From the NCBI RefSeq assembly GCF_005048155.1, contig NZ_SUMB01000001.1, forward strand, positions 744,001-808,000: DNA of 64,000 nucleotides. Reading direction: 5' to 3'. The notes below the pieces were generated by a model. It saw nothing but the letters and a program-made list of their open reading frames with translations, ran no database searches and was not told where the DNA came from. This document shows, one piece after another, positions 62,949-64,000 of this stretch. The stretch comes from Streptomyces piniterrae (GTDB taxonomy: Bacteria; Actinomycetota; Actinomycetes; Streptomycetales; Streptomycetaceae). Position 1 is the first letter of the stretch, and each line of letters starts with the position of its first letter. The translations under genes and the position numbers were made by a program.

Positions 62949-63001
62949 GGTTACTTCCACTCTTAATGGGGCGGTCGCGGGTTCGAGTCCCGTCGTCGAC
63001 T
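62949..63001 (+). other. 3' half of a tRNA (CTT anticodon, Lys-like)
   Basis: An anticodon loop CTCTTAA between TTCCA and TGGGG is followed by GTC, a T arm GCGGG-TTCGAGT-CCCGT and an acceptor strand CGTCGAC. This is a good tRNA 3' half. The expected 5' acceptor strand and D arm are not present in the preceding 60 bases. Confidence 0.55.
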
Positions 63002-63005
63002 TCGG

Positions 63006-63038
63006 GTCGGCGTAGCTCAGTTGGCAGAGCACCACGTT
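63006..63038 (+). other. 5' half of a tRNA
   Basis: GTCGGCG-TA-GCTC-AGTTGGCA-GAGC is an acceptor strand plus complete D arm, breaking off in the anticodon stem (CCACGTT). GTCGGCG can pair with CGTCGAC of the preceding 3' half (one G-U), so the halves of one tRNA type are in reversed order. Confidence 0.55.
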
Positions 63039-63066
63039 CCCCAGCCGCTGTGATCTCTGGACATCC

Positions 63067-63115
63067 GAAGGCCCTGCCGGTCCACCCGCTCATGCGGGGG
63101 ACCGGCAGGGCCTTC
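63067..63115. terminator. Strong hairpin terminator
   Basis: GAAGGCCCTGCCGGTCC pairs with GGACCGGCAGGGCCTTC over 17 bp; the loop forms a further small stem CCCGC-TCAT-GCGGG. It follows the tRNA scraps and lies near the end of the gene on the other strand. Confidence 0.85.
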
Positions 63116-63144
63116 ATCGTCAAAACAGGACATGCGGTCGGCGG

Positions 63145-63354
63145 TTACGCCGCCTCAATGACCTCCGCGCGCACCGCCAGTGTCCAGATCTCCAGCAGCA
63201 CCGCGTAGTCCGCCATGTCCTGCGCTGTCCACGCCCGGCCGCCACGGGCGCACACAAAACGCCGTATCGATTCATTCGCGTCGGCCGCAGGAACGGGCGC
63301 ACCCGTAGAAGGAGGAGGAGTTGGGGACATGTGAGACATGTTAGGGGCAGTCAC
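63145..63354 (-). CDS. Small hypothetical protein
   Basis: About 69 residues from GTG 63354 or 64 from ATG 63339: TPPPSTGAPVPAADANESIR followed by RFVCARGGRAWTAQDMADYA and VLLEIWTLAVRAEVIEAA. A single helix-rich segment after a Pro-rich tail. The longer frame to 63627 is arginine-rich and not convincing. A similar short protein family occurs in Streptomyces, function unknown. The strong hairpin lies 3' of it. Confidence 0.55.
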   Translation of the reverse strand: MTAPNMSHMSPTPPPSTGAPVPAADANESIRRFVCARGGRAWTAQDMADYAVLLEIWTLAVRAEVIEAA

Positions 63355-63633
63355 TGACAATGCATCACCCCGTGCGCCCGGCGTACGCCCGTGGCACGCA
63401 TACCGCCCGTCCGCCTTCCAGTGCCTCAACTCACTGACCAGCGACGACCACCGACACTCCGGCTGCGCAGCGCTGTCCGCATGTGTCCAGTCCCACACGC
63501 TCCGCGTACGCCAGCGGCTGTATGCCACTGTACGCCCCCGTACGCGCCGCCGTCTGCGAGCTGTGAACAGGGCGTCAACCTGTGCCGTTACAGGGCAGAT
63601 GCCACGCGGAACCCGTGCCGCGTCCACCGCCCA

Positions 63634-63999
63634 TCAATGGAGGAACAGACAGAACGGATGGCCGGCCGGATCGAAGAAGACGCAGACGTCGTCCTGCGGC
63701 TGGAACGCTGCCCGCGTTGCTCCCAACTCGACCGCATACGCACCGGCTTTCGCGAGGTCGTCGACGCGGATGTCCAGATGCAGCATCTTCTGCTGCTCCT
63801 CGGGCCGTTCCGGCCACACCGGACGTCGATATCCCGGCTCGGACTGGAAGGAGAGCCCGACACCGCCGTCCGGGCATCTGAGCAGCACCCAGTCCGGTTC
63901 GCTCAGTTTCACCTCCCACCCCAGCAGCAGCCGGTAGAAGTCCGCGAGCGCATGCGCGTCGGGACAATCCAGGACCACCGTCGCCAGTGAAAACCGCGG
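63634..63999 (-). CDS. VOC-family protein, 5' end beyond the window
   Basis: The frame is open to the window edge (RFSLATVVLDCPDAHALADF), then YRLLLGWEVKLSEPDWVLLR, GVGLSFQSEPGYRRPVWPER, MLHLDIRVDDLAKAGAYAVE and CVFFDPAGHPFCLFLH at the end. This is a single-module glyoxalase/VOC protein of unknown substrate; the true start is a few codons further on. The GTG at 63978 is inside conserved sequence and unlikely. Confidence 0.85.
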   Translation of the reverse strand, partial: PRFSLATVVLDCPDAHALADFYRLLLGWEVKLSEPDWVLLRCPDGGVGLSFQSEPGYRRPVWPERPEEQQKMLHLDIRVDDLAKAGAYAVELGATRAAFQPQDDVCVFFDPAGHPFCLFLH

Positions 64000-64000
64000 A

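Noticed and set aside
62825..63208. 127-residue frame over the tRNA scraps
   Set aside because: RSRVRVPSSTSGRRSSVGRA is the typical translation of tRNA T-arm and D-arm sequence, not a protein.

Overview
The sequence is high-GC DNA with Streptomyces-type genes throughout: GTG starts, ATGA and GTGA gene overlaps, Tat signals, GlxA and MerR regulators, an actinobacterial PQQ operon, and DUF2277 and three-helix-bundle small proteins. It reads as a variable, IS-rich part of a Streptomyces (or close relative) chromosome. At least fifteen transposase or integrase genes or fragments are present, most of them frameshifted, truncated or nested.

Layout. 1-6 kb: a broken IS630, a pair of convergent IS701-like 5' fragments, a RidA protein, a frameshifted glycosyltransferase and a decayed large serine integrase. 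6-8.1 kb: flavin reductase, Tat-exported endonuclease/phosphatase-family protein, DUF2277. 9.4-12.5 kb: an intact ISAzo13-type element, an IS5 relic and a frameshifted lanthipeptide/thiopeptide-type biosynthesis protein. 12.8-17.5 kb: VOC protein, RidA with a damaged HxlR regulator, an Old Yellow Enzyme divergent from its MerR regulator, and small hypotheticals. 18-22.6 kb: a broken IS701, a GlxA regulator divergent from a DJ-1/isonitrile-hydratase-like enzyme, a secreted cold-shock-domain protein and a trxB fragment.

24.5-37.3 kb is the centrepiece: a small biosynthetic cluster with one 2416-residue NRPS-PKS hybrid (A-T-C-T-KS-AT-T-TE), two flavoproteins, and a convergent drug-efflux MFS plus MarR pair. 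A palindrome with core TGCGTGC-N5-GCACG lies in front of both the efflux operon and the presumed synthetase promoter, suggesting MarR controls production and export together. The cluster is bracketed by two directly oriented IS1380 copies, the left decayed and the right with an intact transposase, so it resembles a composite transposon.

37.4-46 kb is dense IS traffic, including an IS701-like element that carries a GNAT acetyltransferase overlapping its transposase by 4 bp and still has clean terminal repeats and target duplications. 47-52 kb: small membrane protein, hypothetical, BNR-repeat protein, M14 carboxypeptidase with a separate propeptide-like protein, TetR regulator. 54-64 kb looks like more stable chromosome: AlkB-type dioxygenase, exported PQQ-dependent sugar dehydrogenase divergent from a complete pqqABCDE operon, GH18 chitinase, lipoprotein, tRNA fragments, and a VOC protein cut by the window edge. 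The pqq operon would supply the cofactor for the neighbouring dehydrogenase.
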